NCBI RefSeq assembly: GCF_003172875.1
Contig: NZ_QGKM01000015.1
Location: 1 to 64,000, forward strand
Length of the DNA stretch: 64,000 bases
Direction of reading: 5' to 3'
Source of the DNA: Leucothrix pacifica
Lineage (GTDB): Bacteria > Pseudomonadota > Gammaproteobacteria > Thiotrichales > Thiotrichaceae
Shown: positions 17,811-26,867 of the stretch, one piece after another
Layout: each line of letters starts with the position of its first letter
Numbering within the stretch: the first letter of the stretch is position 1
Notes under the pieces: generated by a model
Database searches by the model: none
Told to the model about the DNA's origin: nothing
Seen by the model: the letters and a program-made list of their open reading frames with translations, nothing else
Position numbers and translations under genes: made by a program

Positions 17811-18124
17811 GTCGATGAGTTCCTTGCTTTTTGTGGTAATGGTTGAGCCGGTATGAGCCTGAACTTTAGCAGTTTAGTGAGAATACAGGAAAGTGCCAGA
17901 TGTGAATTTTACAGTAATCCGGGCGTATGGATTTGAAGGCGGGTTAATTGGGTTCGGATTACTTCCCAGTTATCAGTTAAACACTACCGCAGTCCTTTTG
18001 CTTGCTTGCTTAAACTTATTGCCAACATAAAATCAATTGTATTAATCGTGAATTGTTGGTGTATCAGGCAGGGTAGCCGCAGACCAATATAGATTACAAA
18101 ATAACCCGTCATAAGGAGTTTGGT
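17811..18124. other. 314-bp divergent intergenic region
   Basis: It separates the leftward flavoprotein gene from the rightward transposase-derived gene and should hold both promoters. I see a GCTT tandem repeat (three units, near 17999-18011) and AAGGAG at 18112-18117 as the ribosome site of the rightward gene. No gene, RNA or long repeat is evident. Confidence 0.5.
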
Positions 18125-18775
18125 GTGGGCTATTCTTTAGATAATCAGATAAATGATTCAACGCAGTTCAAAGCACCGGATCCGCTATTTATTGCAACGG
18201 TACAGGCCTTATCGCAAGGATTCCCGTGGGAGAGGTTTGAGCGTTTTTTTGACTCTCGTCCTTTAATCAATGCAAGTGCGGTTGATCAGGTCTTTCTAAT
18301 GCGTGTCCTCGCACTGCAGGAAATGTTGTGCCTGAATGATGCTGATGTTCTGAAGTGGGTGAAAAACCAGCTCTATTTATTTGCATTTGTATCGCCTCAC
18401 TATAAACCAAGATTACCGAATGAAACCGTTCTGGAAAACTTTCGCCAAAGGCTCGATGAGTTAAAAATGCTTCAGCCATTCCGCCTGCGTTGCCAGCAGT
18501 TGATATTGAAATATGGTGAAATGCCGGATTCATTAGAGTCGCCTGCTGTGCCTGGGCAGTCAGTCGAGTTTGATGCTTATCTCTACAGTGATTCCAAGCT
18601 TGAATCATCTGCTGAAGAGTCGATAGATTTTCCTGAAATCGAAGAGCGTTGGGTGACTTGCCCGTTGTGCGATAGCTCTGAATTAGGTGCTTATGCTCCT
18701 GCAAGTTTAGACATACCCAATGCTGATCCATGGGCTGACTGTCAGCAGTGTGGTCATAAATTCAAAGTAGGATAA
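18125..18775 (+). CDS. Transposase-derived (IS5-like N-domain) protein with a zinc ribbon
   Basis: This is a 216-residue protein starting at GTG with AAGGAG upstream. Residues about 20-120 match the N-terminal DNA-binding domain of IS5/IS1182-type transposases (DUF772): 'FFDSRPLINASAVDQVFLMRVLALQEM' in short segments, 'LNDADVLKWVKNQLYLFAF' and 'LPNETVLENFRQRLDE'. No DDE nuclease domain follows. Instead an acidic linker leads to a four-Cys zinc ribbon (C179, C182, C206, C209). No inverted repeats flank it, which points to a domesticated DNA-binding protein more than to a simple remnant. Function unknown. Confidence 0.7.
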   Translation: MGYSLDNQINDSTQFKAPDPLFIATVQALSQGFPWERFERFFDSRPLINASAVDQVFLMRVLALQEMLCLNDADVLKWVKNQLYLFAFVSPHYKPRLPNETVLENFRQRLDELKMLQPFRLRCQQLILKYGEMPDSLESPAVPGQSVEFDAYLYSDSKLESSAEESIDFPEIEERWVTCPLCDSSELGAYAPASLDIPNADPWADCQQCGHKFKVG

Positions 18776-18853
18776 CGCTGTCGTTTTATAAGCACATCTG
18801 TCAAAATTATCGGGAGCTTCTTTTGATTACTAAAGTTTTGACAGGATATTGCT

Positions 18854-19609
18854 ATGGATAACAACTCACTGGCTTTGCAAGGTAAGGTCGCTCTGGTCAC
18901 GGGTGCTGCCAAGCGCATCGGTGCCAACATTGCAAGAACACTTCACTCTCAAGGCGCCTGTGTCGTCATTCATTATGGTCATTCAGCCGAAGCAGCAGAA
19001 AGGCTGGTTCGCGAACTTAATGAAATCCGTAATAATTCATCCCTTAGCTATCAAGCCAGTCTTGGAGATGTGTCTGCACTTAAAAATATGATTGCTGAGG
19101 TGACTTCATTAACCGGAGGTTTGGATGTTTTGGTAAATAATGCTTCTTCATTTTACCCAACTCCCATTGGTAAAGTGACTGAGACTGACTGGACGACGTT
19201 GTTTGATAGTAACCTGAAAGGGCCGCTCTTTTTGTCACAGGCTGCTGCGCCATATTTGAGGGAAGCCGGGGGGTGTATTGTGAATATGGTAGATATACAT
19301 GCCAAACGTCCCCTACATGAGCATAGTGTTTATTGTGCGGCTAAGGCTGGTTTAATTATGTTAACGCAGTCATTGGCTCAGGAGCTGGGGCCTGAGATTA
19401 GGGTAAACGCTGTTGCGCCGGGGATCATTCTTTGGCCTGAAGTTGATCAAAATAGTGATGCACAGAATGAGCTGGTTTCCCGAACGGCACTCAAGCAAGA
19501 AGGCTGCCCGAATGATATTGCCCGGACCGTTTTATTTCTGGTAAAAGATGCGAATTACATTACCGGACAAGTCATCGCGGTAGATGGTGGCCGGACCTTG
19601 TTCCAATAA
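18854..19609 (+). CDS. Pteridine reductase (short-chain dehydrogenase)
   Basis: This is a 251-residue SDR enzyme. The pteridine-reductase features are the cofactor motif TGAAKRIG (16-23), where Arg replaces the usual Gly, and an Asp (D147 in 'NMVDIHAKRPL') in place of the SDR serine. Y160 and K164 complete the active site in 'YCAAKAG'. Such enzymes reduce dihydrobiopterin or dihydrofolate with NADPH and supplement folate metabolism. The C-terminal 'GQVIAVDGGRTL' is standard SDR. It stands alone upstream of the secretion operon. Confidence 0.88.
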   Translation: MDNNSLALQGKVALVTGAAKRIGANIARTLHSQGACVVIHYGHSAEAAERLVRELNEIRNNSSLSYQASLGDVSALKNMIAEVTSLTGGLDVLVNNASSFYPTPIGKVTETDWTTLFDSNLKGPLFLSQAAAPYLREAGGCIVNMVDIHAKRPLHEHSVYCAAKAGLIMLTQSLAQELGPEIRVNAVAPGIILWPEVDQNSDAQNELVSRTALKQEGCPNDIARTVLFLVKDANYITGQVIAVDGGRTLFQ

Positions 19610-19677
19610 GGTCAATAATTATTAATAGATCGTCATGCAGTCCGTCATGGTAGACGTAGTGATTCAGGTTTCATTGA

Positions 19678-19686
19678 TGGTATACT
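19678..19686 (+). promoter_or_regulatory. Extended -10 promoter for the gsp operon
   Basis: TGGTATACT matches an extended -10 element (TG-N-TATACT) about 42 bp upstream of the leader ORF. No good -35 is visible, which is usual for extended -10 promoters. Confidence 0.4.
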
Positions 19687-19727
19687 CTGCATAAGCCATG
19701 ATTATCAGATATTTCTGGGGGAGTGGT

Positions 19728-19766
19728 ATGAACACAATAACTATAGTTGAAGTTGATGATATCTGA
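19728..19766 (+). CDS. Possible 12-residue leader peptide overlapping gspD
   Basis: ATG at 19728, preceded by a GGGGGAG-rich ribosome site (19716-19722), opens MNTITIVEVDDI and stops at 19764-19766. Its end overlaps both candidate gspD starts (TTG 19747, ATG 19756) in another frame. The strong ribosome site belongs to this small frame, while gspD has none of its own, so gspD translation may be coupled to it. No regulatory amino acid run is present. Confidence 0.35.
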   Translation: MNTITIVEVDDI

Positions 19767-22035
19767 ATTCAAAACATATAAAAGCGGCCTAAAAGTAATT
19801 ACTTTAAGTGCTGCTTTTTTTCTGGGGAGCGCTACGACGTGTTTCGCTGCGGGTTACAATCTAAATCTGCGTGATGCTGATTTACAGGCTCTTGTTACAA
19901 CAATCTCTGCTGCGACAGGTAAGAATTTTGTTTTAGATAAGCAAGTTCGTGGCCAGAAAGTTACCATTATAACCGGAAGTGAAATCGATGAGGATAAGTT
20001 GTATGCCACTTTCCTGTCAGTCCTTCAAATGCATGGTTTATCTGCTATTGATTCCGATGGAATCATCAAGATAATCCCCGCCAACAAAGGCAAGTATCAA
20101 TCAGTGCCAGTGATCAAGGATCCGACGGGTATCCCTGAAATCGATAGAAAGACAAAGAAAAAAGAACCTGATGCTTTGTATACGAAAGTTATCAAAGCAT
20201 CGCATGTACCTGTTGCGAACATGGTACCCATTCTTCGGCCAATGATCTCACCAACGGGTCACTTACAAGGTTATCCACCGAGTAATAGTATTGTGGTAAC
20301 AGATACGGCGGCCAATATTTCCAAAGTAACTGATTTGGTTCGAAATATGGACCGTCCTGATGAGGACGAGATGGAAGTGGTAACGCTTCGCTTCGCCTCA
20401 GCTGTTGAGTTGGTTAAAACCATTCAGGGATTACAGGGTGCTGCGACGCAAAAGGGTGCTGTTGCAAAATATAAAGTTTCACCGGATGTACGCACGAATA
20501 GTGTTCTGGTAAGCGGCAGTAAATCGGGTCGTTCACAGGTTAAAGATATCATCCGCCGTTTAGATCGCCCTAAAATCAAAACAGAAGAAGAATCTACCAG
20601 GGTGGTTTACCTTCGATATGCAAAGGCTGAAGACCTTGCAAAAGTATTACAGTCTACAACTGCCAACGCTGTCAGTGCCAAGGCCTCTGCAGAAGGTGGG
20701 GCCGGTACTCAAAAAGCGAAGGTCACAATCTCTGCTGATGCATCTACCAATACCTTGGTTATCACTGCAGAGCCAGAAGTACATCGAAACATACTTGAAG
20801 TGGTTAAGCGACTGGATATTCGTCGCGCGCAAGTCATGGTTGAAGCAGTAATTGCTGAAGTATCAATGGACTTGTCTAAAGAGTTAGGCATGCAAATTGG
20901 TGCTTATGATGCGACGGGCGGGTCTCCTTTGGTATCCACCTCATTTAGTGGGAGCTCATTCTCACTGGCAAACATTGTCAGCGGTGCCTTGCCTACCGGT
21001 ACAGGTATGCTGTTGGGTATTGGGGGGGGGAGTGAAGGTAACACGCAGTGGGGTGCTGTAATGAATGCACTGGCTAGTGACGCTGCGACCAATATTCTCT
21101 CAACACCCACCATTGTGACAATGGACAATGTTGAAGCAAATATGGTGGTTGGTCAAAACGTTCCGTTTGTGACTGGTACAACAACCAACGACACGAATAC
21201 TAATCCTTTCCAGACGATTGAACGTCAGGATATTGGTATTACTTTGAAAGTTACTCCACAAATAAATTCTGGCAGAAGCATCATGCTCAAGTTGGAGCAG
21301 GAAGTGTCTAGCTTGGCGGCAAGTAGTGCCAGCGCCTCTGATTTGATTACCAATAAGCGCTCTTTCTCTACTCAAGTAATGGTAGAAGACGGGCAGATGT
21401 TGGTGATCGGTGGTTTGATTGAAGATACCTTCCGTGATACGGAGCAAAAAGTGCCTATTCTTGGGGATCTGCCGTTTATTGGTAAGGCATTCCGCAACAC
21501 TGTTACGGAGAAAAGTAAGCAGAACTTAATGGTCTTCATACACCCTATGATTATGCGGGATGTGTTGACTGCTGATAGCTTTACCATGCAGAAGTATAAC
21601 GACTTGCGTGGTGCTCAAATGCAGAGTCGTGTGAATCAACGTGGTTCAGGCTCACGTATGGCGGCTGAATTCCCTAATGACCCGAATGTATTGCTTACCG
21701 AGAATCCGAGTATTATCCGGCAGGAGCAGCTACAACGTCACATTCAGGTGAACCAGCAACAAGCTAATACGCAGACCCATCGATATGATACCAATGCGCC
21801 TGCAAGACCGTCAAGACCATTAACAGTTCAGCAGCGTCAGCAGATAGCTAAGCAGCGCGAAGCGCAGCAGAAACATCAAAATGAGATGAAGCGTCGTCAG
21901 GCCAGGCAGGCTGAGCAGGCCAGAAGAGAAGAAATTCAACGTCGTAGGAATCAGGTTCTTCAGCGAGACAGAGAGCTGAAACTACTTCATCAGCAGAAAT
22001 TGAATGGCCAGAATGGTAATCGAGGCACCTATTGA
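19756..22035 (+). CDS. gspD: Type II secretion outer-membrane secretin GspD
   Basis: This is a secretin of about 759 residues. A signal peptide ends near 'TTCFA'. It is followed by the N0 domain ('YNLNLRDADLQALV'), N1-N3 repeats and the secretin core with 'NILSTPTIVTMDNVEANMVV' and 'VEDGQMLVIGGLIED'. The C-terminal 120 residues are a Gln/Arg-rich basic tail, unusual for GspD. It forms the outer-membrane channel for folded proteins. GspE and GspF follow directly; gspC and the pseudopilin genes are not in the window. The start may be ATG 19756 or TTG 19747; the choice is uncertain. Confidence 0.92.
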   Translation: MISEFKTYKSGLKVITLSAAFFLGSATTCFAAGYNLNLRDADLQALVTTISAATGKNFVLDKQVRGQKVTIITGSEIDEDKLYATFLSVLQMHGLSAIDSDGIIKIIPANKGKYQSVPVIKDPTGIPEIDRKTKKKEPDALYTKVIKASHVPVANMVPILRPMISPTGHLQGYPPSNSIVVTDTAANISKVTDLVRNMDRPDEDEMEVVTLRFASAVELVKTIQGLQGAATQKGAVAKYKVSPDVRTNSVLVSGSKSGRSQVKDIIRRLDRPKIKTEEESTRVVYLRYAKAEDLAKVLQSTTANAVSAKASAEGGAGTQKAKVTISADASTNTLVITAEPEVHRNILEVVKRLDIRRAQVMVEAVIAEVSMDLSKELGMQIGAYDATGGSPLVSTSFSGSSFSLANIVSGALPTGTGMLLGIGGGSEGNTQWGAVMNALASDAATNILSTPTIVTMDNVEANMVVGQNVPFVTGTTTNDTNTNPFQTIERQDIGITLKVTPQINSGRSIMLKLEQEVSSLAASSASASDLITNKRSFSTQVMVEDGQMLVIGGLIEDTFRDTEQKVPILGDLPFIGKAFRNTVTEKSKQNLMVFIHPMIMRDVLTADSFTMQKYNDLRGAQMQSRVNQRGSGSRMAAEFPNDPNVLLTENPSIIRQEQLQRHIQVNQQQANTQTHRYDTNAPARPSRPLTVQQRQQIAKQREAQQKHQNEMKRRQARQAEQARREEIQRRRNQVLQRDRELKLLHQQKLNGQNGNRGTY
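21022..21030 (+). repeat. G9 homopolymer inside gspD
   Basis: Nine consecutive G residues encode three glycines in the central secretin region. Tracts of this length can gain or lose a base by slippage, which would truncate GspD. Confidence 0.6.
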
Positions 22036-22047
22036 TGCACTGTTGTT

Positions 22048-23577
22048 ATGAGTGAAATAATGGATCAAATTGATGTGCCAGAGGATGAGTTAGTTGCCGA
22101 ATTGGTAGACTTTCCTTATATGTTCGCCAAGCGCAATGGCGTCGTACTGGATCAGGATGAAACAGGTGAGCAAGTTGCCTATTTTCGTTCTAAACTCACT
22201 CCTTCTGTTGCCAATGAGGTGTGTCGTTTCCTCGGTCAGAAGATTTCTTTTAAGCCTCTGGAGAACGAAGCATTTGACTCATTGTTAGCACGTCACTACG
22301 ATCGTAGTGGTGATGGCGCCCGTGCGATGATGGACGACTTGGGCGATGAGTTCGATTTGCATGATATTGCAGACTCTATGCCTGAGCCAGAGGATCTTTT
22401 AGAAGCTGAAGATGATGCGCCCATCATCCGCTTAATCAATGCTTTGTTAAGTCAGGCGATTAAAGAGGGCGCTTCAGATATTCACGTTGAGACCTACGAA
22501 AACCGTATGTTGGTCCGAATGCGTGTTGATGGCACGTTAAGAGAAGTGTTGGAGCCGCCTAAGGCGATGGCTCCATTGATTATTTCCCGTCTCAAAGTAA
22601 TGGCAAAGCTGGATATCGCTGAAAAGCGCGTCCCTCAGGACGGACGGATCTCGCTAAAGCTTGCAGGTCGTCCGGTAGATGTGCGTGTATCCACACTCCC
22701 ATCGGGTTATAACGAACGCATTGTATTGCGTTTATTAGATAAACAAGCGGGGCGTCTGAATCTTAAGCACCTCGGCATGGATCAGGAGACCGAGGCCAGG
22801 CTCAAAGTCCTGATACAAAAGCCACATGGAATTATTCTTGTTACCGGACCTACCGGTTCTGGTAAGACAACCACACTGTATGCCTCATTGACGGATCTCA
22901 ATGAGACTAGCCGTAATATTTTAACGGTTGAAGATCCAATCGAATATTACTTGGATGGTATTGGCCAGACTCAGGTCAACAGCAAGGTCGATATGAGTTT
23001 TGCCAGAGGCTTGCGTGCCATTCTCCGTCAGGACCCTGATGTAGTGATGGTGGGTGAAATCCGTGATGTTGAAACTGCTGAAATTGCGGTTCAGGCATCA
23101 TTGACAGGTCATTTAGTCTTTTCAACATTGCATACCAATACAGCGGTTGGTGCGGTGACACGTCTAAGGGACATGGGGGTTGAGCCTTATCTGTTATCGT
23201 CAAGTTTGATTGGTGTCATTGCTCAGCGACTGGTTCGCTTGTTGTGTGACGAGTGCAAAATTCCTTACTTACCCAGTGAGCAGGAGTCTGAGATTTTGGG
23301 TCTTGAACCGGGTCACAGTCATTCTATCTATCGTGGCGGTGGCTGTCCTGCGTGTGGTCAGTCCGGATATGTCGGTCGAAACGGTATCTATGAGCTGATT
23401 GAAATCGATGACGCTGTTCGTAATCTGATTCATTCAGGCTCAAGCGAAGTTGCAATGGAGCGAGAGGCTCGTAAGAAATCACCTAGTATCAGACAAGATG
23501 GGGCGCGACTCGTATTAGCTGGGAAGACCTCTTTGGAAGAAGTGCTCAGAGTCACTCGTGAGGAGTTACAGGACTAA
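22048..23577 (+). CDS. gspE: Type II secretion ATPase GspE
   Basis: This 509-residue hexameric ATPase powers pseudopilus assembly at the inner membrane. An N-terminal GspE domain (about 1-125) is followed by the ATPase core: Walker A 'GPTGSGKTTT' (K273), the Asp box 'EDPIEYYLDGIGQTQVN', Walker B 'DPDVVMVGEIRD' and the His box 'LTGHLVFSTLHTN'. A four-Cys zinc motif lies between (C-D-E-C and C-P-A-C near 400-440), as in GspE and PilB. It starts 12 nt after gspD and abuts gspF. Confidence 0.93.
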   Translation: MSEIMDQIDVPEDELVAELVDFPYMFAKRNGVVLDQDETGEQVAYFRSKLTPSVANEVCRFLGQKISFKPLENEAFDSLLARHYDRSGDGARAMMDDLGDEFDLHDIADSMPEPEDLLEAEDDAPIIRLINALLSQAIKEGASDIHVETYENRMLVRMRVDGTLREVLEPPKAMAPLIISRLKVMAKLDIAEKRVPQDGRISLKLAGRPVDVRVSTLPSGYNERIVLRLLDKQAGRLNLKHLGMDQETEARLKVLIQKPHGIILVTGPTGSGKTTTLYASLTDLNETSRNILTVEDPIEYYLDGIGQTQVNSKVDMSFARGLRAILRQDPDVVMVGEIRDVETAEIAVQASLTGHLVFSTLHTNTAVGAVTRLRDMGVEPYLLSSSLIGVIAQRLVRLLCDECKIPYLPSEQESEILGLEPGHSHSIYRGGGCPACGQSGYVGRNGIYELIEIDDAVRNLIHSGSSEVAMEREARKKSPSIRQDGARLVLAGKTSLEEVLRVTREELQD

Positions 23578-24795
23578 ATGCCTGCATTTGAATATAAGGC
23601 TCTAAACGCAAAAGGGCAGGAAGAAACCGGTATTCTTGAGGCTGATACGCCTAAGCAAATTCGTCAGGTACTGAGAGAAGGGAGTTTAACGCCTCTAAGT
23701 GTTGAGCGTGTCGAGAAACGAGAAAGTGGTACTGACAGCTTAAAGACTCGCAGAGCAGGTACTGTAAAGCCTTCTGATCTCGCGCTAGTGACACGACAGC
23801 TGGCTACGTTAGTTTCATCCGGTTCTCCGCTTGAAGAAGCACTGGCAATGACTGCTAAACAAAGCGAGCGCCGCAGCCTGCGTCATGTGATGTCTACGGT
23901 TAGGTCCCGTGTTATGGAAGGGCATAGTCTGGCCTCAGGTTTGGCAACATTTCCTTCTGTCTTCTCAAGTATGTACGTTGCAACGGTTGCTGCCGGTGAG
24001 CAGTCGGGGCATTTGGATGCAGTGTTAGATCGGCTGGCGGATTACACGGAATCGCGTCAGGAAATTCAGCAAAAAATGAGTTCCGCATTGGTCTATCCAG
24101 TGATTCTGGTTGTGGTATCCATTGCGATTGTCGCAGGGCTGTTGGTGTTCATTGTTCCAAAAATTGTTCGTGTTTTTGAAAGTATGAACAAAGATATCCC
24201 TCCATTGACTCAATTTATGATCAATGCCAGTGACTTCCTGAGTGCCTATGGGCTCTATCTGCTTGTCGGGGTTATCCTTGCTTTCTTCTTGTTCAGGCAG
24301 TTGCTCAAAATCGATACGTGGAAATTTCGTTGGCATAAATTATTACTCAAACTTCCGCTGATAAAAAAGCTTGTCAGAAGTGCCAATACCGGTCGGTTTG
24401 CCAGAACGCTCAGTATTTTGGCATCCAGTGGTGTGCCTATTCTCGATGCAATGTCAATTTCATCCAAGGTTGTTGAAAACTTACCGATGCGCAAAGCAGT
24501 GGAAGACGCTGCCATTAAGGTGCGCGAGGGTACGCCGATTCATAAAGCCCTAGAGCAGTCAGGTTACTTCCCGCCTATGACCGTTTACCTGATCGCCAGT
24601 GGTGAAAAAAGTGGAAAGCTGGACGACATGCTGGAGCGTTCGGCAGTACAACAGGAACGAGAGACGGATACCTTGGTATCTTCCATGCTGAGCTTGTTTG
24701 AACCGATATTAATATTGGTGATGGGAGGCGTTGTATTGCTGATTGTCATGTCCATTATGCTACCTATTCTTAATATGAACGATCTTGGTCGTTAA
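23578..24795 (+). CDS. gspF: Type II secretion inner-membrane platform protein GspF
   Basis: This is a 405-residue protein starting at 'MPAFEYKALNAKGQEETG', the standard GspF/PilC N-terminus. Two cytoplasmic GspF domains (about 70-190 and 270-395) alternate with three membrane segments near 170, 220 and 380. 'AGEQSGHLD' and 'ASGEKSGKLD' are the duplicated signature of the family. The ATG follows the gspE stop with no gap (TAAATG), so translation is coupled. Together with GspD and GspE this gives the channel, motor and platform of the secretion machine. Confidence 0.93.
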   Translation: MPAFEYKALNAKGQEETGILEADTPKQIRQVLREGSLTPLSVERVEKRESGTDSLKTRRAGTVKPSDLALVTRQLATLVSSGSPLEEALAMTAKQSERRSLRHVMSTVRSRVMEGHSLASGLATFPSVFSSMYVATVAAGEQSGHLDAVLDRLADYTESRQEIQQKMSSALVYPVILVVVSIAIVAGLLVFIVPKIVRVFESMNKDIPPLTQFMINASDFLSAYGLYLLVGVILAFFLFRQLLKIDTWKFRWHKLLLKLPLIKKLVRSANTGRFARTLSILASSGVPILDAMSISSKVVENLPMRKAVEDAAIKVREGTPIHKALEQSGYFPPMTVYLIASGEKSGKLDDMLERSAVQQERETDTLVSSMLSLFEPILILVMGGVVLLIVMSIMLPILNMNDLGR

Positions 24796-24843
24796 GCACA
24801 CTAAGTAGCTCATAAAACTAAATATTTTTTGCGGAGAAGATAA

Positions 24844-25620
24844 ATGAAATCCTTTTTAACGGCTTTGTGCCTTGTTATTGCAGTGATGGGGGCAAGCGGG
24901 ACTGCGTTAGCTAAAGACAGCGCAAGCTCTGCTAAGTCAGCACAGGTAGATAAATCTAAAGCCCTGGTGAATATTAATAAGGCAGACGAGAATACCCTGA
25001 TTTACTATTTAAAAGGTATCGGAGAGGTCAAAGCTAAAGCTATCGTTGATTATCGTAAGGAGAACGGCTCTTTCAAAAGTGTCGATGACCTATTGAAAGT
25101 AACGGGTATCGGTCAGGCAACATTCACCGGTTTAAAGAAGAATGTATCCACGAGCCGTGGCGAAGTCACGGCGCCTAAAGTTGCATCAACAGGGTCGAAG
25201 AAAAGTACTGGCAGCAGTAGTACATCATCATCTAAGAAAACAACAGCTTCAAAGTCAACATCTGCTAGTGATTCTGTTTCTTCGAAAGAGACTAAATCCA
25301 AGTCTTCGTTGTTGTCCTCGTCTGACAGTAAACCAAAGTCATCGGCTTCGAAAGATAAAGACTCATCAGATAAAAAGTCTAAGTCTGTTGTTGAGAAGTC
25401 CGGTAAAACATCTTCGTCGGGAAAATCAAGTTCGAAAAAGACCGCGATAGACTGTAAAGACTCTGCTAATAAGAATAATAAGGCGTGTAAGTCTACCAGC
25501 AAGAAAAAAGCCACGACGTCTTCTAAGTCCAGTAAAAAGACCACATCAAGCAAGACCAAGTCGAAAGCGAAGTCGTCTAAATCAAAGCCAAAAACTAAGA
25601 AGAAAACCGAAAAGAAATAA
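24844..25620 (+). CDS. ComEA-like helix-hairpin-helix protein with long Ser/Lys-rich tail
   Basis: This is a 258-residue protein with a signal peptide (1-23). A ComEA-type HhH domain follows (about 40-100: 'LVNINKADENTLIYYLKGIG', 'KAKAIVDYRKENG', 'VTGIGQATFTGLKKN'). The remaining 155 residues are almost only Ser, Lys, Thr, Ala and Asp, histone H1-like, with a single CKD...KACK cysteine pair near 205-215. ComEA proteins bind DNA in the periplasm during uptake. The basic tail should bind DNA or acidic polymers without sequence preference. It lies 48 nt after gspF, before a strong terminator, so it is probably in the gsp operon. Confidence 0.78.
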   Translation: MKSFLTALCLVIAVMGASGTALAKDSASSAKSAQVDKSKALVNINKADENTLIYYLKGIGEVKAKAIVDYRKENGSFKSVDDLLKVTGIGQATFTGLKKNVSTSRGEVTAPKVASTGSKKSTGSSSTSSSKKTTASKSTSASDSVSSKETKSKSSLLSSSDSKPKSSASKDKDSSDKKSKSVVEKSGKTSSSGKSSSKKTAIDCKDSANKNNKACKSTSKKKATTSSKSSKKTTSSKTKSKAKSSKSKPKTKKKTEKK

Positions 25621-25654
25621 TAAATCGGTTTTAGTCGGAAAAATATGACTGACT

Positions 25655-25689
25655 AGCCAGATACGGTACGCTGCATCTGGCTTTTTTTT
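25655..25689 (+). terminator. Terminator of the gspDEF-HhH operon
   Basis: Perfect stem AGCCAGAT / ATCTGGCT with a 12-nt loop, followed by eight T residues. Confidence 0.88.
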
Positions 25690-25747
25690 GCCTGACTGAT
25701 TAAGCTACACTCAAGCATTCTCCAATTTAAAATAAGCAGATCATATT

Positions 25748-26764
25748 ATGAAAATATTAGTAACGGGTGGTGCAGGCTACATTGGCTCACATACTTGTGT
25801 CGAATTGATTGAGTCAGGCTATACCCCAATTGTTTATGACAATCTGTCAAACAGCTCTACGGTCGCACTTGATCGCGTGAAAACTATCACCGGGCAAGAT
25901 GTTACTTTTGTTGAAGGTGATATCCGTGATTCCGAGACTTTACAAGCAGTAATTAAGTCTCATGACATTGAAGCGGTCATTCATTTTGCTGGTTTGAAAG
26001 CCGTCGGTGAGTCTGTCGATAAGCCGATTAAATATTACGATAACAATGTGTCAGGCTCTGTGAAATTGCTGGAGGCTATGCAGGCTTGTAATGTTAAGAA
26101 GATCATCTTTAGTTCGTCGGCAACTGTGTATGGCGACCCTGCAACTGTGCCTATTCTGGAAAATTTTCCAATCAGTGCAACAAACCCCTATGGCCAATCT
26201 AAGTTGATGGTCGAAGAAATTATGCGTGATGTATACGCCTCTGATAATAGTTGGAATATCTCATTACTTCGCTACTTCAATCCGGTTGGTGCGCATGAGA
26301 GTGGTCTGATTGGTGAAGACCCCAGCGATATCCCTAATAACCTGATGCCTTATATTTCAGGTGTTGCAGTTGGTCGTTACGAAAAGCTTTCAGTATTTGG
26401 CAGTGATTATCCGACGCCGGACGGAACGGGTGTGCGTGACTACATCCACGTTGTTGATCTGGCTAAAGGCCATGTAAAAGCACTACAGGCTTTTTCTAAT
26501 CCAGCCGTTGATGGTTTGTTTACGGTTAACTTGGGTACGGGTATTGGTTACTCTGTGTTGGACATGGTTAATGCTTTTGCGAGTGCTTCTTCTAAGGAAG
26601 TCGCATACCAAATTGTTGATCGCCGCCCGGGTGATGTAGCTTGTTGTTATGCTGACCCATCATTGGCTGACAAGTTACTGGGCTGGAAAGCAGAGAAAGA
26701 TATTAAGGCGATGTGTGAGGATACTTGGCGTTGGCAAAGTAATAATCCAAATGGCTACCGCTAG
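25748..26764 (+). CDS. galE: UDP-glucose 4-epimerase
   Basis: This 338-residue enzyme matches E. coli GalE in length. The NAD-binding motif 'VTGGAGYIGSHTCVEL' is at the N-terminus. 'FAGLKAVGES' and 'SSSATVYGDP' follow, and the YxxxK active site is in 'NPYGQSKLMVEEI'. 'RPGDVACCYADPSLA' near the C-terminus is the substrate-binding end. It interconverts UDP-glucose and UDP-galactose, supplying galactose for surface polysaccharide or using it from the diet. A polysaccharide export gene follows after 103 bp, suggesting a surface-glycan role. It is ended by a hairpin at 26780. Confidence 0.95.
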   Translation: MKILVTGGAGYIGSHTCVELIESGYTPIVYDNLSNSSTVALDRVKTITGQDVTFVEGDIRDSETLQAVIKSHDIEAVIHFAGLKAVGESVDKPIKYYDNNVSGSVKLLEAMQACNVKKIIFSSSATVYGDPATVPILENFPISATNPYGQSKLMVEEIMRDVYASDNSWNISLLRYFNPVGAHESGLIGEDPSDIPNNLMPYISGVAVGRYEKLSVFGSDYPTPDGTGVRDYIHVVDLAKGHVKALQAFSNPAVDGLFTVNLGTGIGYSVLDMVNAFASASSKEVAYQIVDRRPGDVACCYADPSLADKLLGWKAEKDIKAMCEDTWRWQSNNPNGYR

Positions 26765-26779
26765 TTAAAAGCAGACAAG

Positions 26780-26809
26780 GCCATAGCCCTAATCAGTAAG
26801 GGCTATGGC
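26780..26809. terminator. Hairpin after galE
   Basis: Perfect 11-bp stem GCCATAGCCCT / AGGGCTATGGC with an 8-nt loop. There is no T tract, so it may be a processing or mRNA-end hairpin instead of a classic terminator. Confidence 0.5.
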
Positions 26810-26867
26810 TGTTAGACCTGATAATAAATAAACGATAAAAACAAAAGAATAAACAGGAAAGTTTTTT

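Noticed and set aside
17999-18011. GCTT tandem repeat as a phase-variable promoter
   Set aside because: Only about three units are present, too few to expect frequent slippage, and it is not placed between clear -35 and -10 elements.
25113-25559. 148-residue Leu/Asp-rich frame antisense to the HhH gene
   Set aside because: It is the mirror of Ser/Lys codon runs, has no ribosome site, and the forward gene has a signal peptide and an HhH domain.
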